Below are positions 48,691 through 62,393 of a DNA stretch of 64,000 nt, piece after piece. Each line of letters begins with the position of its first letter. The stretch's first letter is position 1. This DNA comes from Cymodocea nodosa (Eukaryota; Streptophyta; Magnoliopsida; Alismatales; Cymodoceaceae), in NCBI GenBank assembly GCA_036874045.1, contig CM072335.1, positions 10,684,001 through 10,748,000 on the forward strand, read 5' to 3'. A model generated the notes under the pieces. It did not search any database. It saw only the letters and a list, made by a program, of their open reading frames with translations, and was not told the origin of the DNA. The position numbers and the translations under genes were made by a program.

Positions 48691-50257
48691 AGTAGGACAA
48701 ATCAGAAGAAGACGGCTTAGAAAACTCAGAAAAAGTTTTACAACAAAAGGGTTTGAAGGTCACTTGGGATGACACGTCTGAAGAGTCTGAATCTGACGAA
48801 TCAGCATCAAAATCTTCACATTCAGAAGGAGAACAAGAGTTAGAAGACGTTGCTCATGTGTGCTTCATGGCAGATGAGTTTGAGGTAATATCTGATCCAG
48901 AAAGTCATTCAGATTTCAAATTTGATGAATTATTATGTGCTTATCATGCATTATTACAAAAACTTAAAGTATGTAAATTGGAAAATAAGAATATTAGAAA
49001 ATTTTCATCCATTATGGAAGAAGAAAATTGTTTCCTGTCTACTACTTTAGAAAAGTTTAAATGTGATAATGAAAATCATGCTAGAGATTTGCAAAAATTT
49101 AGATTTAATGAATGTATCTTGCATGAACAAATACAGAATATAAATGCTGAAAAATTAAAAATAGAATCTGAAAATGAAATGTTGAGAAACAATATAAATA
49201 AACTTGAATTAGAGATAGATAAATTAAAACTAAGAGAGCAAGATTTAAATTCTACATTTGAGAAATGGAATTTAAGTCAAACTAAGTTAGACAAACTAAC
49301 TAGTACCCCTGCGGTGTCTTATAAATTTGGCTTAGGATTTGATTATCCTGAATATCAAGCCAATAAAGGATTTATTAGTTGCAGTTCAAGTAAATCTAAG
49401 ACTAAAATTCCTTTTATTTTGAAACAAGGTAATAAATATGTAGAAGTAGGTACTTCAAGGGATGAATCAAGCAGTAATAATATAAATCAATGTGATTTGT
49501 CAAATTGTACTTCTAACATGACTATAAATGTTTCTAAAAATCTTGTTTCTTATTCTGGAAATTCAGTTTCTAAAATTTCAGACAATTGTAGTAAATTGAA
49601 AATTCAGAAACCTGAGCATGTAATTCAATACATTGGTATTAGACCAATTACTCATTTTGCATGTGATAAAACAAAAAATTCTTGTGCAGAAAAAGATTTT
49701 GTATGTACAAAAAGTGTTAATACAAGTACAAAATCTTGGTATGAACTTATAAAAATGTATAAGCATGACCAAAATAAATTAACATCTAATAAAAATATGT
49801 TTGGTCTTGATTATACTACATCTTAAAACAAAAAGAATGATTGCAAAAGCAATAATGCTATATGTGAGTATGAAGCTAATGATAAATCAATAGTACTTAC
49901 AACTAATAAGAATATAAATGATGATGTTAAACTATTTTTAAACAAAAAGAAGAAATATGTGTTTAATGAACTTGGTCCTCAACAACATTGGGTACCAAGA
50001 AAAAGTTTTTCTTAATTTGTGTTGCAGGAGGAAACAACATCAAAATGGATCTTGGACAGTGGAGCGTCAAGTCACATGACCGAACAAAAAAGTCTATTAC
50101 AAAATTTTACAAATACCATGAAAGGAAGTGTAACATTTGGAAACAAAAGCAAAGATAAAATCATAGGTATGGGCAATGTTCAAATAACTCCTACTTGTGT
50201 TATTTCAAATGTACTATATGTAGAAAACTTAGGTTTTAATTTGCTGAGTGTCATAAA
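48685..50257 (+). pseudogene. Copia gag C-terminal half and protease start (chimera)
   Basis: Begins in gag just after the zinc knuckle (KQSRTNQKK) and follows copy 2 through the acidic SEGEQELEDVAHVC part and the coiled-coil-like middle. It has a stop at 49824-49826 and the family-wide TAA at 50013-50015. Protease then reads WILDSGASSHMTEQK to NLLSVI and ends at the same TCATAAA|TGG junction as copy 2. A small frame problem near 48720-48753 separates it from the RT block. Confidence 0.88.
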
Positions 50258-50533
50258 TGGATAAAGGTATATTTCTAAATCAGGAAAAATATGCAGATGA
50301 AATGCTTAAGAAATTTAATTTTTATGATATAAGGATTCGAGGAACTCCTATGAGTACTACTTTAAAGTTAGATATTGATGACATAGGAAAATCTATTGAT
50401 CAAAGAAAATACAGAAGTATGATTGGTTCTTTACTTTATTTGACTGCTAGTAGACTTGATATTATGTTTGTTGTGTGTGTTTGTGCTAGATTTCAATCTA
50501 ATCCTAAGGAATCACACTTAATTGCAGTTAAAA
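50258..50533 (+). pseudogene. Copia RT tail (chimera)
   Basis: IFLNQEKYADEMLKKFNFYD to ESHLIAVKR, equivalent to 42366-42100 of copy 2. It is open, but breaks off into LTR sequence after VKR, so RNase H is missing. Confidence 0.85.
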
Positions 50534-50882
50534 GACAAAATAGCACACAAAACAAAAAATCTTTTCAAGGATCAAACCATCCCTGCACACCAAAAGGAAA
50601 ATCTTTTTCAGGGATCAAAAACACCTTCTCGGGAAAAATCTCTCAAGTGGAAGAAAGTTCAGTGAAGCATAAAAAGGTAAGATTTTCGTCATTGAAAATT
50701 TGAAGTATCAGAAGAAAGAAAATTCGGTGAAGCATGAAAAGACAAGATATTCGTCACTGAAGAATTGCTAAGGAAGAAAAAGAAGAAGAAGAAAGATCTC
50801 AAATAGGGAGAAATGTTTCAAATTCCGCAAATTAGTTTTCTCTATTTGTAGTGATGAAATTGTTTAGATGGTACATGGTATC
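50534..50882 (+). repeat. Copia LTR internal piece (chimera)
   Basis: Matches the reverse complement of the R/U5-side LTR of copy 2 (about 45250-45590), with CTTTTCAAGGATCAAACCAT, GGAAGAAAGTTCAGTGAAGC and GAAGAAGAAGAAAGATCTC. It ends at ACATGGTATCGA, where 5S satellite begins in the middle of the 5S-like segment. Confidence 0.85.
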
Positions 50883-50883
50883 G

Positions 50884-50984
50884 ACAAAAGCACTGGATCT
50901 CATCAAAACTCCAAAGTTAAATGTGTTTGGGCGAGAGTAGCACTAAGAAGGGTGACATCTTGGGAAGTCCTTGTGTTACACTAC
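50884..50984 (+). pseudogene. 5S rRNA-like pseudogene, 5' truncated at the LTR junction
   Basis: Begins at CAAAAGCACTGGATC, missing the first ~18 bp, directly after LTR sequence. The rest is array-type to TTACACTAC. Confidence 0.75.
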
Positions 50985-53900
50985 TTTTTGCATCATGGTA
51001 GGATGGTCTTTTTGTAAATCAAACTTCCACTAAGAGACGACCCTATTATTGATAATGGTTTCCAAAATTAATGTCATATATTGAATGACATCATGATCAA
51101 AATGTTTCATTATAACGGTGGTTGATATCGAAAGGGTTGTATTCTCTTACTAAAATTTTGCAACATCTTAACTTACAACAATTAGAGTACCATGAAATGA
51201 GAAACGTTTAAAATCTGTTGGGTCGTGTTTTTTAAAGAGAGTTGTAATCATTGCAAATGAGTTGAAATAATTGGATCTTCCTTTACAAACTTTAAATAAT
51301 CTAATTCAACAAGTTTCTAGTATGAATTATCATAGTTTTCGATCTTTCTATAATGATAAATTTAGATGTTTGTGTGCAACCATACCGACACAAAAGAACT
51401 GGATCTCATCAAAACTCTAAAGTTAAATGTGTTTGGGCGAGAGTAGCACTAAGATGGGTGACCTCTTGGGAAGACCTTGTGTTGCACACTTTTTTGCATC
51501 ATGGTAGGATGATCTTTTTGTAAATCAAACTTCCTCTAAGAGACGACCCTGTTATTCATAATGGTTTCCAAAATCAATGTCATATTATTAATGACATCAT
51601 GATCAAAATGTTCCATTATAATGTTGGTTGATATCGAAAGGGTTGTATTCTCTTACTAAAATTTTGTAACATCTTAACTTACAACAATTAGAGTACCATG
51701 AAATGAGAAACGTTTAATATCCGTTTTGTCATGATGTTTTTTTAAGATAGTTGTAATCGTTGCAAATGAGTTGAAATAATTGGATATTCATTTACAAACT
51801 TTAAATATTCTAATTCAACAAGTTTCTAGTGTGAATTATCATAGTTTTCGATCTTTCTATAATTATAAATTTAGAAATGTGTGTGCGACCATACCAACAC
51901 AAAAGCACTGGATCTCATCAGAACTCCAAAGTTAAATGTATTTGGGGGAGAGTAGTACTAAAAAGGGTGACCTCTTGGGAAGTCCTTGTCTTGCACTCCT
52001 TTTTGTATCATTGTAGGATGGTCGTTTTGTAAATCAAACTTCCACTAAGAGACGAACCTATTATTAATAATGGTTTCCAAAATAAATGTCATACATTGAA
52101 TGACTTCATGATCAAAATGTTTCATTATAACGGTGGTTGATATCGAAAGGGTTGTATTCTCTTACTAAAATTTTGTAACATCTTAACTTACAACAATTAG
52201 AGTACCATGAAATGAGAAACGTTTAAAATCCATTGTGTCGTGTTTTTTTATGAGAGTTGTAATCATTGCAAATGAGTTGAAATAATTGGATCTTCCTTTA
52301 CAAACTTTAAATAATCTAATTCAACAAGTTTCTAGTGTGAATTATCATAGTTTTCGATCTTTCTATATTGATAAATTTAGAAGTTTTTGTGCGACCATAC
52401 CAACACAAAAGCACTGGATCTCATCAAAACTCCAAAGTTAAATGTGTTTGCGCGAGAGTAGTACTAAGATGGGTGACCTCTTGGGAAGTCCTTGTGTTGC
52501 ACTCTTTTTTGCATCATGGTAGGATGATCTTTTTGTAAATCAAACTTCCACAAAGAGATGACCCTACTATTCATAATCGTTTACAAAATTAATGTCATAT
52601 TATTAATGACATCATGATCAAAATGTTTCATTATAACGTTGGTTGATATCGAAAGGGTTGTATTCTATTACTAAAATTTTGTAACATCTTAACTTACAAC
52701 AATTAGAGTACCATGAAATGAGAAACGTTTAATATCCGTTGTGTCGGGATGTTTTTTTAAGACAGTTGTAATCGTTGCAAATGAGTTGAAATAATTGGAT
52801 ATTCATTTACAAACTTTAAATAATCTAATTCAACAAGTTTCTAGTGTGAATTATCATAGTTTTCGATCTTTCTATAATTATAAATTTAGAAATGTGTGTG
52901 CGACCATACCAACACAAAAGCACTGGATCTCATCAGAACTCCAAAGTTAAATGTATTTGGGGGAGAGTAGTACTAAAAAGGGTGATCTCTTGGGAAGTCC
53001 TTGTCTTGCACTCCTTTTTGCATCATTGTAGGATGGTCATTTTGTAAATCAAACTTCCACTAAGAGACGAACCTATTATTAATAATGGTTTCCAAAATAA
53101 ATGTCATACATTGAATGACTTCATGATCAAAATGTTTCATTATAACGGTGGTTGATATCGAAAGGGTTGTATTCTCTTACTAAAATTTTGCAACATCTTA
53201 ACTTACAACAATTAGAGTACCATGAAATGAGAAACGTTTAAAATCCGTTGTGTCGTGTTTTTTTAAGAGAGTTGTAATCATTGCAAATGAGTTGAAATAA
53301 TTTGATCTTGTTTTACAAACTTTAAATAATCTAATTCAACAAGTTTCTATTGTGAATTGTCAAAGTTTTTGAATTTTCAGTAATGACAAATTTAAAAATG
53401 TGTGTACGACCATACCAACACAAAAGCACTGGATCTCATCAGAACTCTAAAGTTAAATGTGTTCGGGCGAGAGTAGTACTAAGATGGTTGGATGGTCTTT
53501 TTGAAAATCAAACATCCACTAAGAGACGACCATATTATTGATAATGGTTTCCAAAATTAATGTCATATATTGAATGACATCATGATCGAAATGTTTCATT
53601 ATAACGGTGGCCGATATCGAAAGGGTTCTATTCTCTTACGAAAATTTTGTAACATCTTAACTTACAACAATGAGAGTACCGTGAAATGAGAAACGTTTAA
53701 TATCCGTTGTGTCGTGATGTTTTTTTAAGAGAGTTGTAATCATTGCAAATGAGTTGAAATAATTGGATCTTCATTAACAAACTTTAAATAATCTAATTCA
53801 ACAAGTTTCTATTGTGAATTATCATAGTTTTCAATCTTTCTTTAATGACAAATTTAGAAATATGTGTGGGATCATACCAACACAAACGCATTGGATTTCA

Positions 53901-54773
53901 TTAGAACTCCAAAGTTAAATGTGTTTGGGCTATAGTAGTACTAAGATGGGTGACCTCTTGGGAAGTCCTTGTGTTACCCTTCTTTTTGCATCATGGTACG
54001 ATGGTCTTTTTGAAAATCAAACTTCCACTAAGAGACGACCCTATTATTGATAATGGTTTCCAAAATTAATGTCATATATTGAATGACATCATGATCAAAA
54101 TGTTTCATTATAACGGTGGTTGATATCGAAATGGTTGTATTCTCTTACGAAAATTTTGCAACATCTTAACCTACAACAATTAGAGTACCATGAAATGAGA
54201 AACGTTTAATATCCGTTGTGCTGTGATGTTTTTTTAAGAGAGTTGTAATCATTGCAAATGAGTTGAAATAATTGGATCTTCATTGACAAACTTTAAATAA
54301 TCTAATTCAACAAGTTTCTATTGTGAATTATCATAGTTTTCGATCTTTCTTTAATGACAAATTCAAAAATGTGTGTGTGACCATACCTACACAAATGCAC
54401 TAGTTCTCATCAAAACTTCAAAGTTAAATGTGTTTGGGCGAGAGTAGTACTAAGATGGGTGACCTCTTGGGAAGTTCTTGTGTTGCATCATGGTAGGATG
54501 GTCTTTTTGTAAATCCTTGGTTGATATCGAAAGGGTTGTATTCTCTTACTAAAATTTTGTAACATCTTAACTTACAACAATTACAGTACCATGAAATGAG
54601 AAACGTTTAATATCCGTTGTGTCGTGCTGTTTTTTTAAGTGAGTTGTAATCATTGTAAATGAGTTGAAATAATTGGATCTTCATTTGCAAACATTAAATA
54701 ATCCAATTCAACAAGTTGCTAGTGTGAATTATCATAGTTTTCGATCTTTCTGTAATGACAAATTTAGAATTGT

Positions 54774-54811
54774 GTGTGCAACCATCCCAACACAAAAGCA
54801 CTGGATCTCAT
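54774..54811 (+). pseudogene. 5S rRNA-like fragment
   Basis: Only the first ~38 bp (GTGTGCAACCATCCC to ATCTCAT) remain before spacer resumes with TGTAGGATGG. A similar short fragment lies at 55880-55917. Confidence 0.7.
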
Positions 54812-55188
54812 TGTAGGATGGCCTTTTGTAAATCAAACACTCACTAAGAGACGACCTTATTATTGATAGTGGTTTCCAAAATTAATGTCAAATATTGAAT
54901 GACATCATGATCAAAATGTGCCATTATATCGTCGGCTGATATCGAAAGGGTTGTATTCTCTTACTAAAATTTTGTAACATCTTAACTTACGACAATTACA
55001 ATACCATGAAATGAGAAACGTTTAATATCCGTTGTGTCGTGATGTTTTTTTAAGAGAGTTGTAATCATTGCAAATGAGTTGAAATAAATGGATCTTCATT
55101 TACAAGCTTTAAATAATCTAATTCAACAAGTTTATAGTGTGAATTATCATAATTATCGATCTTTCTGTAATGACAAATTTAGAAATGT

Positions 55189-55307
55189 GTGTGCGACCAA
55201 ACCAACACAAAAGCACTGGATCTCATCAGGACTCCAAAGTTAAATGTATTTGGGCGAGAGTAGTACTAAGATGGGTGACCTCTTGGGAAGTCCTTATGTT
55301 GCACTCC
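55189..55307 (+). pseudogene. 5S rRNA-like pseudogene, typical of block 3
   Basis: 119 bp, GTGTGCGACCAAACC to TTGCACTCC, with GATGGGTGACCTCTTGGG and AAGTCC kept and a following T-run. It represents the common block 3 type. Confidence 0.75.
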
Positions 55308-58300
55308 TTTTTCCATCATGGTAGGATGGTCTTTTTGTAAATCAAACACACACTAAGAGACGACCCTATTATTGATATTGGTTTCTAAAATTAAAGTGAA
55401 ATGTTGAATGACATCATGATCAAAATGTGCCATTATAACGTTGGTTGATATCGAAAGGGTAGTATTCTCTTACTAAAATTTTGTAACATCTTAACTTACA
55501 ACAATTAGAGTACTATGAAATGAGAAACGTTTAATATCCGTTGTGTCGTGATTTTTTTTAAGAGAGTTGTAATCATTGCAAATGAGTTGAAATAAATGGA
55601 TCTTTATTTACAAACTTTAAATAATCTAATTCAACAAGTTTCTAGTGTGAATTATCATACTTTTCGATCTTTCTGTAATGACAAATTTAGAAATGTGTGT
55701 GCGACCATACCAACACTAAAGCACGGGATCTCATTAGAAGACCAAAGTTAAATGTGTTTGGGCGAGAGTAGTACTAAGATGGGTGACCTCTTAGGAAGTC
55801 CTTGTGTTGCAATTCAACAAGTTTCTAGAGTAAATTATCATAGTTTTCGATCTTTCTGTAATGACAATTTTAGAAATGTGTGTGCGACCATACCAACACA
55901 AAAGCACTGGCTCTCATGGTAGGATGGCCTTTTGTAAATCAAACACTCACTAAGAGACGACCCTATTATTAATAATGGTTTCCAAAATTAATGTCAAGTA
56001 TTGAATGACATCATGATCAAAATGTGCCATTATAACGTTGGTTGATATCGAAAGGGTTGTATTGTATTACTAAAATTTTGTAACATCTTAACTTACGACA
56101 ATTAGAATACCATGAAATGAGAAACGTTTAATATCCGTTTTGTCGTGATGTTTTTTTAAGAGAGTTGTAATCATTGCAAATGAGTTGAAATAAATGGATA
56201 TTCATTTACAAACTTTAAATAATCTAATTCAACAAGTTTATAGTGTGAATTATCATAGTTTTCGATCTTTCTGTAATGACAAATTTAGAAATGTTTGTGC
56301 GACCATACCGACACAAAAGCACTGGATCTCATCAGAACTTCAAAGTTAAATTTGTTTGGGCGAGAGTAATACTAAGATGGGTGACCTCTTGGGAAGTCCT
56401 TGTGTTGCACTCCTTTTTGCATCATGGTAGGATGGTCTTTTTGTAAATCAAACTTCCACTAAGAGACGACCCTATTATTGGTAATGGTTTCCTAAATTAA
56501 TGTCATATATTGAATGACATGATCAAAATGTTCCATTATAACGGTGGTTGATATCGAAAGGGTTGTATTTTCTTACGAAAATTTTGTAACATCATAACTT
56601 ACAACAATTAGAGTACCATGAAATGAGCAACGTTTAATATTCGTTGTGTCGTGATGTTTTTTTAAGAGAGTTTTAATCATTGCAAATGAGTTGAAATAAT
56701 TTGATCTTCATTTACAAACTTTAAATAATCTAATTCAACAAGTTTCTAGTGTGAATTATCATAGTTTTCGATCTTTCTATAATGACAAATTAAGAAATTT
56801 GTTTGCGACCATACCAACACAAAAGTATTGGATCTCATCAGAACTCCAATGTTAAATGTGTTTGGGCGAGAGTAGTACTAAGATGGGTGATCTCTTGGGA
56901 AGTCCTTGTGTTGCACTCCTTTTTGTGTCATGGTAGAATGGTCTTTTTGTAAGTCAAACTTCCACTAAGAGACGACCCTATTATTGGTAATGGTTTCCAA
57001 AATTAATGTCATATATTGAATGACATCATGATCAAAATGCTCCATTATAACGGTGGTTGATATCGAAAGGGTTGTATTCTATTACGAAAATTTTGTAACA
57101 TCTTAACTTACAACAATTAGAGTACACTGAAATGAGAAATGTTTAATATCCGTTGTGACGTGATGTTTTTTTAAGAGAGTTTCAATCATTGCAAATGAGT
57201 TGAAATAATTGGATCTTCATTTACAAACTTTAAATAATCTAATTCAACAAGTTTCTAGTGTGAATTATCATAGTTTTCGATCTTTCTGTAATGACAAATT
57301 TAAAAATGTATGTGCGACCATACCAACACAAAACCATTGGATCTCATTAGGACTCCAAAGTTAAATGTGTTTGGACGAGAGTAGTACTAAACTGGGTGAC
57401 CTCTTGGGAAGTCCTTGTGTTGTACTCATTTTTGCATCATGGTAGGATGGTCTTTTTTAAAATCAAACTTCCACTAAGATACGACCCTATTGTTGATAAT
57501 GGTTTCCAAAATTAATGTCTTATATAGAATGACATCATGATCAAAATGTGCCATTATAACGGTGGTTGATATCGAAAGGGTTGTGTTCTCTTTCTAAAAT
57601 TTCGTAATATCTTAACTTACAACAATTAAAGTACCCTGAAATGAGAAATGTTTAATATCCGTTGTGTCGTACTATTTTTTTAAGAGAGTTGTAATCATTG
57701 CAAATGAGTTGAAATAATTGGATCTTCATTTACAAACTTTAAATAATCCAATTCAACAAGTTTCTCGTGTGAATTATCATAGTTTTCGATCTTTATGTAA
57801 TGACAAATTTAGAAATGTGTGTGCGACCATATCAACACAAAAGCTCTAGATCTCGTCATAACTCCAACGTTAAATGTGTTTGGGTGAGAGTAGTACTAAG
57901 ATGGGTGACCTCTTGGGAAGTCCTTGTGTTGCACTCCTTTTTGCATCATGGTAGGATGGTCTTTTTGTAAATCGAACACTCACTAAGAGACGACCCTATT
58001 ATTGATGATGGTTTCCAAAATTAATGTCAAATGTTGAATGACATCATGATCATAATGTGCCATTATAACGTTAGTTGATATCGAAAGGTTTGTATTCTCT
58101 TACTAAAATTTTGTAACATCTTAACTTACAACAATTAGAGTACCATGAAATGAGAAACGTTTAATGTCCGTTGTGTCGTGCTGTTTCTTTAAGAGAGTTG
58201 TAATCATTGCAAATGAGTTGAAATACTTGGATCTTTATTTACGAACTTTAAATAATCCAATTCAACAAGTTTCTAGAGTGAATTATCATAGTTTTATATC

Positions 58301-61300
58301 TTTCTGTAATGACAGATTTAAAAATGTGTGTGCGACCATAACGACATAAAAGCACTGGATCTCACGAGAGCTCCAAAGTTAAATGTGTTTGGGCGACAGT
58401 AGTACTAAGATGGGCGACCTCTTGAGAAGTCCTTGTGTTGCACCCCCTTTTGCATCATGGTAGGATTGTCTTTTTGTAAATCAAACTCTCACTAAGAGAT
58501 GACCCCATTATTGATAATGGTTTCCAAAATTAATGTCATATATTGAATGACATCATGATCAAAATGTGTCATTATAACGGTGGTTGATATCAAAAGGGTT
58601 GTATTCTATTACTAAAATTTTGTAACATCTTAACTTGCAACAATTAGAGTACCATGAAATGAGAAACCTTTAATATACGTTGTGTCGTGCTATTTTTTTA
58701 AGAGAGTTGTAATCAATGCAAATGAGTTGAAATAATTGGATCTTTATTTACAAACTTTAAATAATGCAATTCAACAAGTTTCTAGTGTGAATTATCATAG
58801 TTTTCGATCTTTCTGTAATGACAAATTTAGAAATGTGTGTGCGACCATACCAACACAAAAGCATTGGATCTCACTAGAACTCTAGAGTTAAATATGTTTG
58901 GGCGAGAGTAGTACTAAGATGGGACTTGGGAAGTCCTTCTGTTGCACGCCTTTTTGCATCATGGTAGGATGGTCTTTTTGTAAATCAAACTCTCACTAAG
59001 AGACGACCCTATTATTGATAATGGTTTCCAAAATTAATGTCAAATATTGAACGATATCATGATCAAAATGTGCCATTATAACGGTGGTTGATATCGAAAG
59101 GGATGTATTCTCTTACTAAAATTTTGTAACATCTTAACTTACAACAATTAGAGTACCATGAAATGAGAAATGTTTAATATGCGTTGTGTCGTGGTGTTTT
59201 TTTTAAGAGAGTTGTAATTATTGCAAATTAGTTGAAATAATTGGATCTTCATTTACAAACATTAAATAATCCAATTCAACAAGTTTCTAGTGTGAATTAT
59301 CATAGTTTTCGATCTTTTTGTAACGACAAATTTAAAAATGTGTGTGCGACCATACCGACACAAAAGTACTGGATCTCATCTGAGCTCCAATGTTAAATGT
59401 GTTTGGGCGATAGTAGTAGTAAGATGGGTGACCTCTTTGGAAGTCCTTGTGTTGCACCCCATTTTGCATCATGGAACGATGGTCTTTTTGTAAATCAAAC
59501 TCTCACTAAGAGGCGACCCTATTATTGATATTGGTTTCCAAAATTAATGTCATATATTGAATGACATCATGATCAAAATGTGTCATTATAACGGGGGTTG
59601 ATAATGAAAGGGTTGTATTGTCTTACTAAAATTTTGTAACATTTTAACTTACAACAATTAGAGTACGATGACATGAGAAACGTTTGATATACGTTGTGTC
59701 GTGCTGTTTTTTAATAGAGTTGTAATCATTGCAAATGAGTTGAAATAATTGGATCTTTATTTACAAACTTTAAATAATCCAATTCAACAAGTTTCTAGTG
59801 TGAATTATCATTGTTTTCGATCTTTCTGTAATGACAAATTTAGAAATGTGTGTGCAACCATACCAACACAAAAGCACTAGATCTCATCCGAACTTCAAAG
59901 TTAAATGTGTTTGGGCGAGAGTAGTACTAATATGGGTGACCTCTTGGAAAGTCCTTGTGTTGCACTTCTTTTTGCATCATGGTAGGATGGTCTTTTTGTA
60001 AATCAAACTCTCACTAAGAGACGACCCTATTATTGATAATGGTTTCCAAAATTAATGTCAAATATTGAATGACATCATGATCAAAATGTGCCGTTATAAC
60101 GGTGGTTGATATCGAAAGGGTTATATTCTCTTACTAGAATTTTGTAACATCTTAACTTACAACAATTAGAGTACCATGAAATGAGAAACGTTTAATATCC
60201 GGTGTGTCGTGCTGTTTTTTTAAGACAGTTGTAATCATTGCAAATGAGTTGAAATAATTGGATCTTTATTTACAAACTTTAAATAATGCAATTCAACAAG
60301 TTTCTAGTGGAATTATCATAGTTTTCGATCTTTCTGTAATGACAAATTTAGAAATGTGTGTGCAACCATACCAACACAAAAGCACTAGATCTCATCATAA
60401 CTCAAAAGTTAAATGTGTTTTGGCGAGAGTAGTACTAAGATGGGTGACCTCTTGGGAAGTCCTTGTGTTGCACTCCTTTTTGCATCATGGTAGGATGGTC
60501 TTTTTGTAAATCAAACTCTCACTAAGAGACGACTCTATTATTGATAATGGTTTCCAAAATTAATGACATATATTGAATGACATCATGATCAAATTGTGCC
60601 ATTATAACTGTGGTTGATATCGAAAGGGTTGTATTCTCTTACTAAAATTTTGTAACATCTTAACTTACAACATTTAGAGGACCATGAAATGAGAAACGTT
60701 TAATATATGTTGTGTCGTGCTGTATTTTTAAGAGAGTTGTAATCATTGCAAATGAGTTGAAATAATTGGATCTTCATTTTCAAACTTTAAATAATCCAAT
60801 TCAACAAGTTTCTAGTGTAAATTATCATAGTTTTCGATCTTTATGTAATGACAAATTTAGAAATGTATGTGCGACCATACCAACACGAAAACATTGGATC
60901 TCATCAGAACTCCAAAGTTAAATGTGTTTGGGCGAGAGTAGTACCTAGATGGGTCACATCTTCGAAAGTCCTTTTGTTGCACTCCATTTTGCAAAATGAT
61001 AGGATGGTCTTTTTGTAAATCAAACTCTCACTAAGAGACGACCCTATTATTGATAATGGTTTCCAAAATTAATGACATATATTGAATGACATCATGATCA
61101 AAATGTACCATTATAACGGTGGCTGATATCGAAAGGGTTGTATTCTCTTACTAAAATTTTGTAACATCTTAACTTACAACAATTAGAGTACCATGAAATG
61201 AGAAACGTTTAATATATGTTGTGTCGTGCTATTTTTTTAAGAGAGTTGTAATAATTGCAAATTAGTTGAAATAATTTGTTCTTTATTTACAAACTTTAAA

Positions 61301-62393
61301 TAATCCAATTCAACAAGTTTCTAGTGTGAATTATCATAGTTTTCGATCTTTCTGTAATGACAAATTTAGAAATGTGTGTGCGACCATACCAACACAAAAG
61401 CACTAGATCTCATCATAACTCCAAAGTTAAATGTGTTTGGGCGAGAGTAGTGCTAAGATGGGTTGCCTCTTGGGAAATCCTTGTGTTGCACTCCATTTTG
61501 CATCATGGTAGGATGGTCTTTTTGCAAATCAAACTCTCACTAAGAGACGACTCCAATATTGATAATGGTTTCAAAAATTAATGACATGTATTGAATGACA
61601 TCATGATCAAAATGTGTCATTATAACAGTGGTCGATATCGAAAGGGTTGTATTCTCTTACTAAAATTTTGTAACATCTTAACTTATAACAATTAGAGTAC
61701 CATGAAATGAGAAACGTTTAATATCTGGTTTGTCGTGGTATTTTTTTAAGAAAGTTGTAATCAATGCAAATGAGTTGAAATAATTGGATCTTTATTTACA
61801 AACTTTAAATAATCCAATTCAACAAGTTTCTAGTGTGAATTATCATAGTTTTCGATCTTTATGTAATGACAAATTTAGAAATGTGTGTGCAACCATACCA
61901 ACACAAAACCACTGGATCTCATCAGAACTCCAAAGTTAAATGTGTTTGGGCTAGAGTAGTACTAAGATAGTTGACCTCTTGGGAAGTCCTTGTGTTGCAC
62001 TCCATTTTGCATTATGGTAGGATGGTCTTTTTGTAAATAAAACTTTCATTAGGAGATGACTCCATTATTGATAATGGTTTCAAAAATTAATGTCATATAT
62101 TGAATGACATCAAGATCAAAATGTGCCATTATAACGGTGGTCGATATCGTAAGGGTTGTATTCTCTTACTAAAATTTTGTAACATCTTAACTTACAACAA
62201 TTAGAGTACCATGAAATGAGAAACGTTTAATATCTGTTGTGTCGTGGTGTTTTTTTAAGAAATTTGTAATCAATGCAAATGATTTGAAATAATTGGATCT
62301 TTATTTACAAACTTTAAATAATCCTATTCAACAAGTTTCTAGTATGAATTATCATAGTTTTCGATCTTTCTGTAATGACAAATTTAGAAATGT

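Larger units (their letters stand above)
46623..50882 (+). mobile_element. Chimeric, segment-permuted copia fragment of the same family
   Basis: On the + strand: GAG-pre-integrase, integrase and RT core (46627-48690); then gag C-terminal half and protease start (48685-50257); then RT tail (50258-50533); then an LTR piece (50534-50882). In an intact element the first block belongs between the second and third. It is joined head-to-head to the 5' LTR of copy 2 on the left and enters satellite in mid-5S on the right. Not a functional unit. Confidence 0.88.

Noticed and set aside
46623..50882. An intact second autonomous copia element
   Set aside because: Segment order is permuted, no 5' LTR or primer site of its own, RNase H missing, stops present.
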